A stretch of 64,000 nt of DNA from Symsagittifera roscoffensis (lineage: Eukaryota; Xenacoelomorpha; Acoela; Convolutidae). The notes below the pieces were generated by a model that saw only the letters and a program-made list of their open reading frames with translations, did no database searches and was not told where the DNA came from. Location of the stretch: contig NC_087068.1 in the NCBI RefSeq assembly GCF_963678635.1, forward strand, positions 42,185,649-42,249,648, given 5' to 3'. Position 1 is the first letter of the stretch. Each line of letters starts with the position of its first letter. The position numbers and the translations under genes are program-made. Below are positions 34,980 through 46,493 of the stretch, piece after piece.

Positions 34980-36870
34980 CCCTGATTACCTGCCTACCTC
35001 CACCGAGTGTCTTTACTGTGCCTTCCTACCCTGAGGCATCATTCCAAATGTTTGAGCGGTGATGACTTTCATCTTCATACACAAGCAGCTTGTAACTTTG
35101 GCCTCTTCTAATGATGATGCCTGGAAAGCCTTGAGTTGATTATCCGCCCCCTTTTTAATTAAGTACAGTTTTACCTTAAGCTCAGTCTCCTTCCTGGTCA
35201 ACATCTTTTGAATCCTGAGCAAAACAAACCTGTACGTTGCAGTGTAATCGATCTTAAAATCTTGTTCTAGGGACTCATGTTCACTTTTTGCTGCTTGCCT
35301 TTTCACGGCTTGCATTCTACACTCATCAAGAGTGCCCTGCTGGCCTTAACACCTGACAAAGTTTCTTTGTGCCTTGGATGCTTGATATCCGCCACTACAA
35401 CCCAATACTTCGGAAAATTACATTAAAAATGGCCTTCCAAGCTGCGGGAGAAGCATCTGGGTGGGAAGAACAATTTTGAGATAAACCCCGCCATAAATTC
35501 TTCAGGATCATTGTCTGAGATATCAAAATTTCCATAAATATTCTTATAATAACATGATCTCATGGTTGGGTTCAGATGTAAGTGTTCTTTAAGTTTATTT
35601 CTTACTTTTTCTTGACAGTTGATGCCACGGCCAGATTATTTCTACTGTTTGATTTGCCTGGCTGGCTTTGTCGTCGTAGCATCTCCAAATCATCTGAGAT
35701 TATATCTATCGTCTCTTGTTCTCGTTACCTTTGCTTCTGTAAGCGCATCATTGTTTATTATCTTTGCATTCCTGAACCAAAGCGGTTCATCGGTATAACA
35801 AAATCTTCTTACGCTGTCCCTCGGTTTTGTTTCATCAAAAAACTCAGGAAACTCCCTTCCAGGTCACTTTTGAGCTATCTGCTTTCCTGTCTTTCTGTCA
35901 CTTCCTCTTCCTCGAAATGCTCTTTCTCTATCTAGGTGTCTATGCAAACATCCGATCTGTTCTTATCGTAACATATCGGTTTTATTGAAGTTGTTTTTTT
36001 TGGGTTTTTCACTGCGTCCATTGTGTCTGAAAAATTTTATTGGAACGACTTTTGAGATTGGTTCAGGTGTTCGAATGCCGTTGCTATTCTTGATGTGTCC
36101 TAAGCACACACCATTTTTGGTTTCAGTCTGTTTGGCCATTGCAGGATATGGAACATCCTGTCTTCCGTTGAGTCGCCCGGTTGAGTACTTTCTGGGCTCT
36201 ATCCTGAATATACAATTCTTCTACTCCGGTATGCATTCCATATCACTTGGTTACTTGCGGCTGGCGTGTCGCCAATTGAGCTTTCTTTGGGACCATTTGT
36301 AGAGATTCCAGCAATATGAGTCCCAGTACGCTTGCCCGCTGAGCTACCTTCTCCTTAGCGGAGCCACTTGTCCTTCCTCTACCCGTCTACCCGAATGCTC
36401 ACTGAAGTTAACCCTCTTCTTGCTTCTCTTGAGTGCGTCTTTCCATCATGGACTCTAGCTTGCTGCCAAGAGTCCCGAGAGCCTGCTCATGATGAATCCG
36501 GAGACGCACCCCTTTTTTTTCTCAAACTCTGCTCATACTTTTCAGCTTCACGAGCCAGTCGCGTCAAGTTTATAGCCAAGTAGTCCTCAGTCTTCTCCAT
36601 AATGCAATTCTCGTTCTTGACTCAGTTAGTTGCTACTTGATGCGAAGTGTTTCTTTTGGCAAACTCTCTCGTTACAGATGAACAACTCTTTCTATTTCAC
36701 TCATCATGACTTAAAATTTTTGCTCTTTTTCAGTCATACTATCCATGATCCTCGTCATGGCGTCACTCACTGATATACTGCGCTCCTTGAAATTTACATT
36801 CCTTGAAAAGTTATTTTTGTTTCTATGTGACAAATTTTTTTTTAATCACTCAATCATCTATTTGGTTCAT
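34980..36870 (-). pseudogene. ORF1 gag region, copy C, broken
   Basis: The coiled-coil part (EIERVVHL near 36,690, LAREAEKYEQSLRKK and HHEQALGTLGSKLESMMERRTQ near 36,430-36,560) aligns with the intact ORF1 at about 48,650-48,920. Further on, VADIKHPRHKETLSGVKAS near 35,340-35,395 and DFKIDYTATYRF near 35,215-35,255 match the post-knuckle region. The second zinc knuckle survives only in degraded form near 35,420. Confidence 0.75.
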
Positions 36871-36939
36871 TTTTGCAACATTTTGTTTCGTTTAGGTCCA
36901 CGATTTACATTACTAGCAGAGTCTGCACATAGCTAGCCA

Positions 36940-39900
36940 ATTTCTCTTCATTGTTTAACATCCGTAAATATTTCTCTAGGGTAAGAAATCATGGTCTGAG
37001 CCAAGACTCCTCCACTTGGTCCCTGTGTCTCGGAAGCACACACTGGAAGCACGGAGCACGGCAAAAGACAGCCGGCACTTCACCCAGTTCATAGATTTAC
37101 TATAGGGTTTCTCCCAGTCGGTAGATAATGCTTCTCCTATTCTCCGAAGGAAACTTGCAAATTCTGGAGCAAGCATCCCATCAACAGACACGACAAGGGG
37201 AATGAAAGACATATGTGAATATTTGAATCTGAATATTTTGTCTTTTTCTCAACCTCTGCGGAGTGCAAATTACTCATGGGGCTTCTGTTCTGATAGGAGA
37301 TGGCGTCGGTGTCAGAGACACGATTATCAAAAGACGCTCCTCCCTGTGTAACATAAACTCCACGACAAAACGAATCTGCAATTAATGCGGGTGTCTCATC
37401 CTGCGGGTTGTATTCTCTAATAACAGGCTCTCTCTGTATATCCTTCCACACTAAAGAAGCTAAGTCGCCTACAGCATCCCTAATCTCATTGTGCCGTAAA
37501 GTTAAGAGACCACGTTTTTTACACGCTAACGCATGCCGTAGTGTGAATGGTGACTGGCAACCATCACAAAACTTTGGCGAAGCGATCAAGTTTTTGTTAC
37601 ACCGGACACTCAATGCATCCCAAAACTCCACTTCCGAAAGATCAAAGTTTTCTGCAGCAATCGGTAACGCTGTCAGCCAGGCAGACAAGCTTCCTCCATT
37701 GATTCTTTTAACTGCGCGAACTTGGTCTGCTGGTAGCTCATCCAATAACTCCCCCAACAAGTCTTCAAGTTTTTCTTCCATTATTCGATGAAGCTTTCCG
37801 CGATCGAGACATTTGCATTCTGTGGTCTTCATGGGAAAAACTGTGCTGATCAACAATAGCATCATAAAGAACCGTAACTGCTTCCCGTGACGTGTTGTAA
37901 GACTCATCAGCGAAACTGGTTGGGTTAGACACTCCAAGACCACCCTTTCTTGCTGGCAAACAAAAGAGACGTCTCTCCATTGATGAAATCGACGATGTTC
38001 CATTTATCACAGGTTGGTATTTCTCCATCAGAAGGTTCTCTAGCGGTTGAAAAAGCTGACTAGAACCACCCAAAACACGATGGGAAATACTCCATTCCGC
38101 TTGTAGGGACTTAGTCGGTCCTGATAAAGCACATTGTGGTTCTGTTTTTGCCACAAAAGAAAGTTTCTCAATTTTGTCTACCCATTCAAGTTTTTTCTTT
38201 TTCAGGTAGATGTCCTTCTCATTTCCGTCTCCAATGAAACCGCCCAAAAACCTCTTCCCTTCCACTATAGTAATCGAGTACTTGTCAAATATGTGATGCG
38301 CTTCTTCAGCATATTGTTTATCGACAACCAGAAAAATTTTGGAAGGCTCTGGAAAGTAACCGAAGGCGGGACCTTCCTCAATCAAATTTTTGAGCCATAT
38401 CTCTAGTTTCTTGAGTTTTGCTATGGCCGCATAATCATCAACACGCCAACTTTGTAACACATTGTTCGGATCCTTTAACTTCCGAATCAGGGGAAGAAGT
38501 GAAACACCATAGAAGAATATTGCCAGTGGGTCTCCCTGTGTGGTTCCCTCCCTACTGTTATATCACTTCATCGGCGCCAGCAACGAAACGCGACGCGAAA
38601 CCTCTGTAAGTTTTGAAGAAAAATCTAGAACATATAAGGCCACAATATTCGAGCATTCCACAACGCTGTTTCACGATTGAGCGAGTTGAAAGCATTTGAT
38701 GCATCCATCAACAGCATGCCACAGCCATCTTCCTTGTTGTCATCAAGAACATCAGAGAGCGCATGAATTGCACCTTCAACGCCAGCTTTCAGCCCACAAG
38801 CTAATTGATCAGTCGAACATGTTTCTTCAAGGCCAGTTTTTGTGAACTCAGCCACACTTTTGCAATTTAGTCTCCCAAGACATTCGCCTATGCCAATCGG
38901 GCGCGCGCAAGGACATTTATCAAGCGCAATCAATCTTCCAGAACCAGTGCTCGCATTTTCGACCATGGTAAGATTTGATTGCACATTTTTGTCGCGAGAG
39001 TTGCAACTTCGTCTCTCAAGTGTGAACTGTGAGCCCCATGACGTAATAAAACCGTCTGCCAATGCTCAGAATCTGTTCCCGAAGCTCCTGAAATGCCCTG
39101 CAAAGAATTTTTTGTCTTTTCAATGGAAGCAGAACTGATTATAACATTTTCAAAGTCGGGTAAAACTGGCACTTTCAATCGCTAAGAGAGATGTGACTTG
39201 TGTGGTTCTGGATGCTCTGACTTCAATGTCTCTAAAACGGTCACATCTTTCTTCACCTCTTGCATCGGATCAAGCACAACCCCGCTTGCTCTCTCCGAGA
39301 GTCACTGCATAGCACTTCTCACTTTGCCTTTCATCATTATTAAAGCAAACACTTTCGAGACATGTTCGTCGTCCAAATTATCTTGATTTATTTGTTTCTT
39401 TTTGCCACATCTTACTGCTTCCGCCAACAACTTGGCGCATTTGTTTTCCTTCCAGTCTTCAATGCGCCGTCCAATAAGTGTTCGAATGTCTTTTGATGCT
39501 TTGATCATTGGATCTCTTTGTAACAAAACACGACTCATCACCAGAACTCTTTCTGAAGGGGAATCAGCAGTGGTAGAAAGAAGCTTCAGTTTATGTGTCA
39601 GCAGGTCCACGTACTTCCTACCAATGTTACCATTAAGCAAAATACATAGTCTTTTTGGCAGCCGTACACTTTTCACCCATATTTCAGTCCAAATCGAATG
39701 ATCAAGACAAGTTGATTTGTCAATTGACGCACCGAATGCTTCCATCATTATATCTTCGTCATGGTTTTCAAGATTCGGATCAGTTTCTGGTAGCACATCT
39801 TCTATTTGTTTATCCTGTGCGGCCATTATTTTTCGGTGTAACATTAACGCGGTCCTTGTTATTTTGTGATATAAATAAGTCTTCCACTTCAAACCCGCTG

Positions 39901-39960
39901 ATATTGGAAACACTGAGCTGCGAATCAGAATTATACCACAGCTAACTAGGCGGTTTGATA
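36940..39960 (-). mobile_element. Non-LTR retrotransposon with C-terminal zinc finger/nuclease-like region, nearly complete
   Basis: A minus-strand element whose single long frame is interrupted by only one clear stop and about four frameshifts, so it is far younger than the LINE at 20-23 kb. Order: N-terminal region, reverse transcriptase, CCHC zinc finger, then a FDNRVSDTDA segment typical of the C-terminal nuclease-like part of a widespread RT family in aquatic invertebrates and protists. No APE endonuclease is present upstream. I do not assign a clade name. A repeated-motif segment at 39,980-40,205 lies just upstream of its 5' end. Confidence 0.7.
36976..39913 (-). pseudogene. Reverse transcriptase ORF with CCHC and nuclease-like C-terminus, broken
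   Basis: The N-terminal region (39,913..39,302) includes RDPMIKASKDIRTLIGRR and ends at a TGA; the same frame continues to 38,930. After a frame change, 39,062..38,625 carries PIGIGECLGRL and RT motif A, MDASNAFNSLNRETA. Then come EGTTQGDPLA near 38,540, the catalytic segment WRVDDYAA near 38,430 (usually YADD in this family) and GPAFGYFPEPSK near 38,345-38,375. The C-terminal part (38,003..37,137) contains CDGCQSPFTLRHALAC, a Cx2Cx7Hx4C finger, then VTQGGASFDNRVSDTDA. A final frame (37,212..36,976) has VVSVDGMLAPEF and a Trp-Lys-Pro-Tyr-like block. Frame changes near 38,950, 38,600, 37,850 and 37,200 break the protein. Confidence 0.75.
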
Positions 39961-39979
39961 ATTCTCTGAGTCCGCCTCA

Positions 39980-40205
39980 TGAAATCACGAGCGTTCCTCG
40001 AACCAAACTCGAAGACTTCCCGAATACGAGCCACTCTGCTCGAGAAACGAGCTCCTCTCCAAACACGAGTTCCAAGCACCGGCTCTGTACCAAAAACACA
40101 CGAGCTCCAATCCACAAAAAAGCTGTACTCCGAACACGTGCTCTGCTCCAAACCCACGAGCTCAGCTCCAAACACGAGCTCTGATCCAAATACGAGCACT
40201 GCTTG
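39980..40205. repeat. Degenerate minisatellite of CCAAACACGAGCTC-like units
   Basis: The core CCAAACACGAGCTC or close variants recur about nine times at 20-27-bp spacing (for example near 40,045, 40,095, 40,150 and 40,170). The array abuts the 5' end of the minus-strand non-LTR element. It may be its reiterated 5' UTR or promoter, or an independent minisatellite. Confidence 0.65.
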
Positions 40206-40519
40206 AGATAAAAATTTCCGCTCAGTTGTCGATGTTGCAGTGGTTGTTTTTTTTTTCTTGCTTAACAAGACACGTGCAATATACCCAGTCTATTTGACAA
40301 AAATTGATTAGTCCGGCTAGGCTTGGCAAGTTTTTGATCTAAAATTTCTAAATTGAACCAGATTCGTTCTGTCAAGTGGCGGGCTTCCATTTTCCAATTC
40401 GTGAGGCGTCCAGCTGAGGCAAGCTCAAGGACAACATCAGAAAACCATTTAAAAAATTAGAAAAACTGCCAGAGAGACAAGATAAACGTCTTGGCGGAAA
40501 AATCAGCGATCTGTTAAGG

Positions 40520-42115
40520 TGCTTGATAACATTGAATTGCCTGGATGGGTACATGAAGTGCTGTCAATGGGTCCGAAGCGTCCCATTTAGAGACAAATTT
40601 AACAAAACGCACTTTTTGGCTGACATCGACATTTTCCCCTCACAATTGAAAAACCAAAAAACATCTGGTGAAACTTTATGTGGAATAGATGCCGCTGCAA
40701 AGGCATATGCGAAAAAAGGAAAACAAACCCCAAGAGACAAATCCGTTGAAAAAACGAGGAAATATCTCAAAAAAAATTGATTGCTGGCTGTGCTTTTTGA
40801 TAAGGGGGTTGATTTTGGCATAATGAGGTAGAAAAATTCTGAATCAGAGCTGGAATCATTGTTGCAATCAGCTCAATTTATGAAAAAAGAGGCAAACTGA
40901 TGAGGTGATACTGAAAATTGAGAAGGAGTTAAAAAAGAATTACTTGCAATGAACAAAAGAGACGAGAGAAGTGATCATTTATAATCTAACAAGAGGTCAA
41001 AAAGGGGCAACCCGCACGTTCGTACGCTTTAATTAAGTTACACAAGGCTGAAAGACCCCTACGACCATTACTATCACTTCCGGGCAGCTCGTTTGAGAAT
41101 CTTAACAAAACGCTTTCAAAGTTTTTTGACAACATCGATGGAGCCAATATTGAAACCAATACTGAAGATGCCGGAGAAACAATTGAAAACATTGCACCAG
41201 ATCCGGATGAAACCATAATATCTCTTGATGTGAAAAATTTATACTCTAACATTCCCTTGAAAAAACCAATTTAATTTGCATTACAGAAGCTGTACAGCTA
41301 GGAAACTCCTCCTGAAATTCAAAGAGCAACAATGAAAAGGCTTTTGAATATGGCGGTCAGCAAAGTATAATTCGCGTGTATTGATTCATGGTCTGCGCAA
41401 GTTGATGGTCTAGCAATGGGCGCTTCCCTCGCTGTAATTCTGGCAAACCTATGGCTGAAAGAGTACGACTTTTGCTCTAAGACAAGTAATACCAGTGGGA
41501 ACGAATGAATGACAAAAAAGGTTTGTGCCCATGTTGCAGCAGGAAAATAACATAGATCAAAGGGAGTTGAATGCGAGGGTTGCCGAAACTGGTATCATAT
41601 AAAATGCTGAAAAAATGTATGTACGGTGATTTATACTCATCAATAAACGATAGAGTCTGGTACTGTTAAAGTTGCTGCCGCGCTAAAAACAACGAGAGGG
41701 ATAATCCACATGTAAATTTTTTCCTCAGGTATGTGGATGATATTGTTAGAACAGTCAAAAGTGAGCCAAGTTGTGTTCTCGGTGCCGCCAATTTTCTCCA
41801 TCCAAATCTGCAGTTCACTCTAGAGGAAATTAGTTTAGAGGGGATTTTGCCGTTCCTGGATTTGAACATATATGTATCGCAAGATAGGTGTGTAACCTGC
41901 AATTGGTGTCAAAAATTAACAAATACTGGGACTATACTGAAATGTAGAAGCTGCGACCCAACTCAGTATAAACGGAGTGTTATCCAAGGCAGTGTACACA
42001 TAGTTTTTTCGAGTACAATTAACTGGGAGCAATTTGATAAGGGAAGTGAAGGTACGAGTACATCTAACTGGGAGCAATTTGATAAGACAATCACTAAAGA
42101 AGTGCCCCAATGCTG
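40520..42115 (+). pseudogene. Penelope-like reverse transcriptase, broken
   Basis: 40,523-40,780 encodes the N-terminal part (FLADIDIFPSQLKNQKTSGE, then KQTPRDKSVEKTRKYLK). After frame changes, the pre-motif A region has a SLPGS(S/F)ENLNKTLSKFF-like block near 41,075-41,125 and motif A (SLDVKNLYSNIPL). Motif B is GLAMGASLAVILANLW, and the catalytic motif C is YVDDI at about 41,731-41,745. The last open part (41,733-42,116) includes HPNLQFTLEE, LPFLDLNI and QYKRSVIQGSVH. Two near-identical NWEQFDK peptides follow, the second from a ~48-bp duplication at 42,023-42,085. The RT would reverse-transcribe the element RNA, but this copy is dead. Confidence 0.8.
41524..41695 (+). other. PHD-finger-like segment inside the Penelope-like RT, frameshifted
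   Basis: Between RT motif B (ends near 41,465) and motif C (starts near 41,731) the DNA encodes, over shifting frames, the full C4HC3 ligand series of a PHD finger: CPCC near 41,527-41,538, CEGC near 41,573-41,584, WYHIKC near 41,588-41,605, and VWYC with a Cys two residues later near 41,656-41,676. The aromatic before the His and the Trp two residues before the last Cys pair are the usual PHD core positions. The reading frame changes at least twice, so the finger is reconstructed only as a pattern. Confidence 0.6.
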
Positions 42116-43150
42116 ATGGTGCATTATAAAGGTAACCAAAGCCAATATTTAACCAACGTTCAAGTGGTTTTCACCTCAAAAAAAACTAAAATCTTGTTTC
42201 CCATCGCTGAAGTCAGCATTTTCAGCATTTTTTGTAAGAGCACGATCCTTCCCATCATCACCTACAACGACGAGTTACCAAATGGGTTGTTGGCTCATAT
42301 AATCCTGACAACTATCCATCGAGACTGAAGTTGTTGAACCGTTTGCCTATCAGCTTATACACTGAACTCTAGGACCTTTTAGCTTTCTCAAAGGTTTTAT
42401 GCGGTTTCACTTCTATTGACTTGACACAGCATCTGAAGATCAGAAGTTCTACAACTATACGATCGGACACTCACGTTCTCTTTGTTGAACCAAAGCTGAG
42501 TAAAGAAAAACTGAGCAAAAAATTTTGGTACAGAAATGCTAAATCTGCTAATGGTCAGCACCTTTACAACATCGACTTGTGGAATATCATCGGCCTCAAA
42601 GCCAAACTCCTCAAACTGATGTGGCATCATGTAGAAAACACCTACAACGAATACAACATGTGCACTTGGAGGAACTTCTGCCTCTCATCGAAATGCAGAG
42701 CAACTGGTCGACTTTAAACCGAATATTATATTCCTTCATTTTTTTTACAAAGTGAAGTTTTCATAAAGATTAAAAAAATAACAATTTTCAAATGAACTCA
42801 AGTCAAGAGTGGTTTCTATACTGTCATGTAGTAGATGAACTTAAGGAGTATAATTGAGGAGCATAAATGATTTGAGGAGCATAAGAAAGCAGACTCACCG
42901 GTAGGCATTCACCTTCAGCAATGGAGTCTTGAGGGAAAACGCGGAGGTGTTAGTTGGGAAATTCTACACTAGTCGAACAAACTAAAAGAACTGTTAACAC
43001 TAGAGGCAATACAAAGCAGGAAAGCGAAAAAAACCCGGATTTGAACACGCGCCACGAGTTTAAGAGCAGGGAGTTGACGCAGAAAATTTATTCTCAAAAT
43101 TTTTTGGTTTTTTTTAAACGTTTATGTCTAAATCAAAATTATGATTCAGA

Positions 43151-43750
43151 AACTTTCAGACAAATTTATTTTAAAATCTTTTAATCAATTTTAGAGGTTA
43201 AAATTATTCTAATCTAATTATCAATTTAAGAAGTCAACTGTGATTAGCTAGTTTTTTAACACGATGGATTAGAACCAAAATGTATGTGAATTATTGTTAA
43301 TATCATTTGTAAATTGATGCTTTGTCGTCATTTTGATTAGTTTGTTGTAAAATCCTGACGATGCACATAGTTGCCAAAACGTTTAAAATTTCCTTTTTAC
43401 CGAAATTTTTTTTCACTAAGGCTATAGATCCAGCATCGAAAATTTTGGCTACAACAAAAAATTTTGAAACAATTTACATGTTAGCATGAAATTGGCGACA
43501 AAACAAAATTGTACAGGCTAAAAAGTTGAAAATTCACAGAAATTTTTGACAAAATGAATAAAATTGTTTCATAATAGTTGCTACATTTTAATAATAATTG
43601 CGAAGTTTTGTTGTGTTGAAATTTTTTTTTAGTTTGAAATATTGGCGTGTATGATCATTTTGTACAGATTTTTAAAACCTGAATATGCACAAAAATGTGC
43701 GAAAACGTTTGTCTGAATTTACAATATAACGCATTCTCAAAAAAGAGTTA
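43151..43750. other. AT-rich sequence between the Penelope-like element and the giant element
   Basis: AT-rich with no supported gene. The outer boundary of the large retroelement must lie in or near the right part of this stretch, but its terminal dinucleotide and target duplication could not be fixed. Confidence 0.4.
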
Positions 43751-43819
43751 GCAAGTTTTGTGACATTCGACCAGAATGGCCAAAATGCAGTCTCTGCAGA
43801 ATTCGGTATTTTAGCAGCA

Positions 43820-43888
43820 AGCCTTCCGAATTGGCGATTTAGAACGGATAAGGACGTTATTTGAACGATTAGCCAAACGGTGAAGGCT
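43820..43888 (+). repeat. ~69-nt inverted-repeat unit 1
   Basis: The left arm AGCCTTCCG and right arm CGGTGAAGGCT are complementary except for a small bulge. This is the first of a series of similarly sized units. Confidence 0.6.
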
Positions 43889-44142
43889 AGAAGATTCTGG
43901 AATTCTAATTTTTAAAAATTCGAATTATGACGTCATATTTCTGAGAAACGTCAGAGACGGCCATTTTAGCTAAAATAGCAGAAAGAACAGAACAACTTTT
44001 ATCTGCGATTACGAACAGTACGAAATCGAGACTAAAAAACAACAACGAACTACCAAACAGCAGAGGACGTTCCGAGTTGCAACTATTGTGCTGTTACAAT
44101 AGTTGCAAGGCCGTTGCGAGCAACGGTGAAGGGTAAAACCCA

Positions 44143-44213
44143 GCCTTCCGAGTTATTGTGAACTGGATATTAAGAAGCTTGATTCACCGGATTCAAGAAT
44201 CCGGAAGGGTCTC
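44143..44213 (+). repeat. ~70-nt inverted-repeat unit 2
   Basis: The left arm GCCTTCCG pairs with CCGGAAGGGT, and an inner GTGAA/TTCAC pair is present. The right part also holds a perfect short palindrome, CCGGATTC-AA-GAATCCGG. Just upstream, CCGTTG-CGAG-CAACGG is another small stem. Confidence 0.65.
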
Positions 44214-44829
44214 GGGACGTGGACTTTTATGAACTTATATTGAATTTTAGCATCCGTCATGTCCTGACTTGAATTTAATTAAGATCTTAATTCGTTTTGA
44301 CAAGAATGAGGAGCTAGAAGTAGGGGGGAAAGGGTTGATCCATCTTCGATGGAGATGATGATTTTTATCTACTGAACAAAAACAATAGTAATATAATAAG
44401 TAGTAGCCCTGTTTTTAGGAGTGACCTCGTGGTCTGGGGATACAGAGACCCAGCCATGAGCTCACTAACTTTGCATGTAATTCAGTTAATTTGAGCGTTC
44501 TGGTCGAAGCCGGAGAACAGTAACGTTTTTGTCAGCCTGATGTAAGAAAGACCACCGAAAAGTACTGGCTTGGTAGAGACGGTGAAAAACATGCAAAGCT
44601 CTGTTTAGACGCTAGCCAGTCGTCTTAAGACTTAGTTTTGTTATCCGTCGATATGTATCTTCCGGGCGAATGTTACATGTATGTTTTTATGGCGCTCCTG
44701 GGTGTTATTCTTTTTTAACATCATGATCGGCAGAACCGTTAACGAGCACTCCGCGCCGAGCGGATGCTCACATTAACGCCCTTATTAGGCCTAAACCGCC
44801 GGGGCGGAAGGGTAGTTCGGAACGCGGAG

Positions 44830-44899
44830 GCCTTCCGGATTGCCGTGAATAGTTTTTTAACCTAGTTAAGACCGAAAATTCACAAACCAGGAAGGGTGG
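44830..44899 (+). repeat. ~69-nt inverted-repeat unit 3
   Basis: The left arm CCTTCCGG faces AGGAAGGGT, with an inner GTGAAT/ATTCAC stem. It has the same architecture as unit 2. Confidence 0.65.
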
Positions 44900-45437
44900 G
44901 GGGATCGGCCGTCCCCTCGTCCCCTGAGCGGTTGGTGACCAAAAACACTTAAAGATATAAGTAAAACCAAACAAAAAGTAGTATAGTACCCAAGAAAAAC
45001 AAAAAACATAAAAAAATAACCGAAAAAACCAAAAACAGTAAAAAAGTAAAAAATCAGTAGAAATCATCCCCCCAGACAAGATGTGATTCAACCCCCCCGT
45101 TTGTTGTTGATAGATATATTGTTACAGGCATTTATATCAGTCAGGATTGTTACGATCAATTTTGTGGCCCGTTTGTGAGGCTTGTACTGTAGGGTTATTT
45201 GAGCATTTAAGCACGTTAATGATAAATTGCGCCCAATCCGGAAGGGTCAGCTGATTTGCGCTCAATTCGGAAGGGTCCGGGGTGAAGACCGATCCGGCAA
45301 GCAGTACAGGGAACAACAGGAAGAGGCTCAACGACAACTACAATCGACTGTTGGGTATCGTTAACAAGTTTTGTATCCCTTTTGGTACAAAAAGTAGGAT
45401 AGTAATCTGTGGGGGGCTCGACAGTGCTGCACTGTAG

Positions 45438-45509
45438 TGACCCTTCACCGAACTGCGAATATCCGAGTTAAGCACCTTAATTCGGAGATTAAACAAACCC
45501 GGAGGGGTA
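45438..45509 (+). repeat. ~70-nt inverted-repeat unit 4
   Basis: The left arm ACCCTTCACCG faces CCCGGAGGGGT, with an inner TCCGA/TTCGGA pairing. A small palindrome, ACAGTGC-T-GCACTGT, lies immediately upstream at 45,421-45,435. Confidence 0.65.
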
Positions 45510-45916
45510 TAGTATTACTAATATTATTACTTATATAGCCTATATTAATAGTCTTATATCATTTTTCAGTGAAAAACAACGAAAACAGACCGGTTTTTAG
45601 GGTCAAAATAGCGATATTTTGATCCCCCCACAAGTCGCGATTTTTGAGATATCGATATTTTTTGAAACGGAAAAAAGCGCTAAGTTAGTGTGTTACATCG
45701 TAACTGCACTACTGTAACAAGTAGAACCGGTTAACTTTAGTTCGGAAGTGGTTGGAACTAGTTTGGTACCAAAAACCAAATTTTCCCAATTTTTGATAGT
45801 AAGAAACACTAGAAATTTAGAAAATTTTTTGAAATTTTTGAGGTAGGACAGTAAAAATAGTTGTTCGGACAACGTCCACTAGTGAATCTACAAGTCTTAA
45901 AATCCGCTACCCGAAA

Positions 45917-45986
45917 GCCTTCCGGGTTGCAGAGAAATCGAACATAACGTGTTTGATTTGGTGGATTCATCAATCCGGAGGGGTCC
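45917..45986 (+). repeat. ~68-nt inverted-repeat unit 5
   Basis: The left arm GCCTTCCGGGTTG faces CAATCCGGAGGGGTC, with an inner AATCGAACA/TGTTTGATT stem. Confidence 0.65.
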
Positions 45987-46493
45987 AGGTAGCATAGTTT
46001 TTCGCAAATTTTTTCTACAATAGCGTTTTAGATCGGGTCTTTTGCATTGAACTAGAAGAGTATAGGCCTTCTGAGCTCGGATCAATAATTTTTAGGTCGA
46101 AAGGACCAGATTTGCGGAAAAAGTTAGGCGGAACCTATAAGAGAGAAAATTTTTTGAGTTCGAAAAAAAGACGTTTTGGTTAATAACTTTGGAACTACTG
46201 ATCATATCGAGTTGATCTTGGTACCAATAGATCAGAAATTAGCTGAGCTTACTGATAGGATCAGAAATTTTTCGGAAAAGCGAGCGAGAAAATTTTTTGA
46301 GATTGTTTTTAGCAAATTACACAAATCCGGAGGGGTACACCCTTCACGTTTTATAAGTTTTTCTAAAAAAAACCCTTATACCCCTACCAAAAGTTGATAG
46401 CGATTGAACTAAGAACTTAAGACAGTTCTAGACAAAAAGGGAGGGCTGAAGGCACAAGACAACCATAATAGAGTCGAAATTAGGCAAGTGATA

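Larger units (their letters stand above)
28550..36870 (-). mobile_element. Old, internally deleted copy of the two-ORF gypsy-like element (copy C)
   Basis: Reading right to left, the segment contains relatives of ORF1 (gag coiled coil, zinc-knuckle area, protease, end of RT, RNase H) and then of ORF2, in the same order as the intact element at 47.7-64 kb. Similarity is at the protein level, by eye around half of the residues, with many frameshifts and stops. The RT catalytic core, the integrase and most of the SGNH domain are absent. The orientation is opposite to copy B and to the intact copy. It adjoins copy B near 28.55 kb. Confidence 0.8.
40440..43150 (+). mobile_element. Penelope-like element, decayed, with PHD-finger-like insert
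   Basis: The order is N-terminal region, RT, and a remnant of the GIY-YIG endonuclease C-terminus, as in canonical Penelope-like elements. Landmarks are DPDETIISLDVKNLYSNIPL near 41,195-41,260, DGLAMGASLAVILANLWL near 41,405-41,455, RYVDDI near 41,730 and LPFLDLNIYV near 41,850. RNPDLNTR-like sequence near 43,035-43,075 represents the endonuclease end. Frameshifts and stops are numerous. A ~550-bp stretch (42,240-42,785) that does not resemble the family separates the RT from an ELKSRVVSILSC segment and may be a later insertion. Confidence 0.8.

Noticed and set aside
42421-42717. Frame of 98 codons between Penelope-like segments as a host exon
   Set aside because: No recognised motif or splice sites; more likely inserted or decayed sequence within the element.
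44768-45091. Minus-strand frame of 107 codons in the leader region
   Set aside because: It overlaps an inverted-repeat unit, is rich in Phe/Cys from AT-rich sequence and shows no coding evidence.
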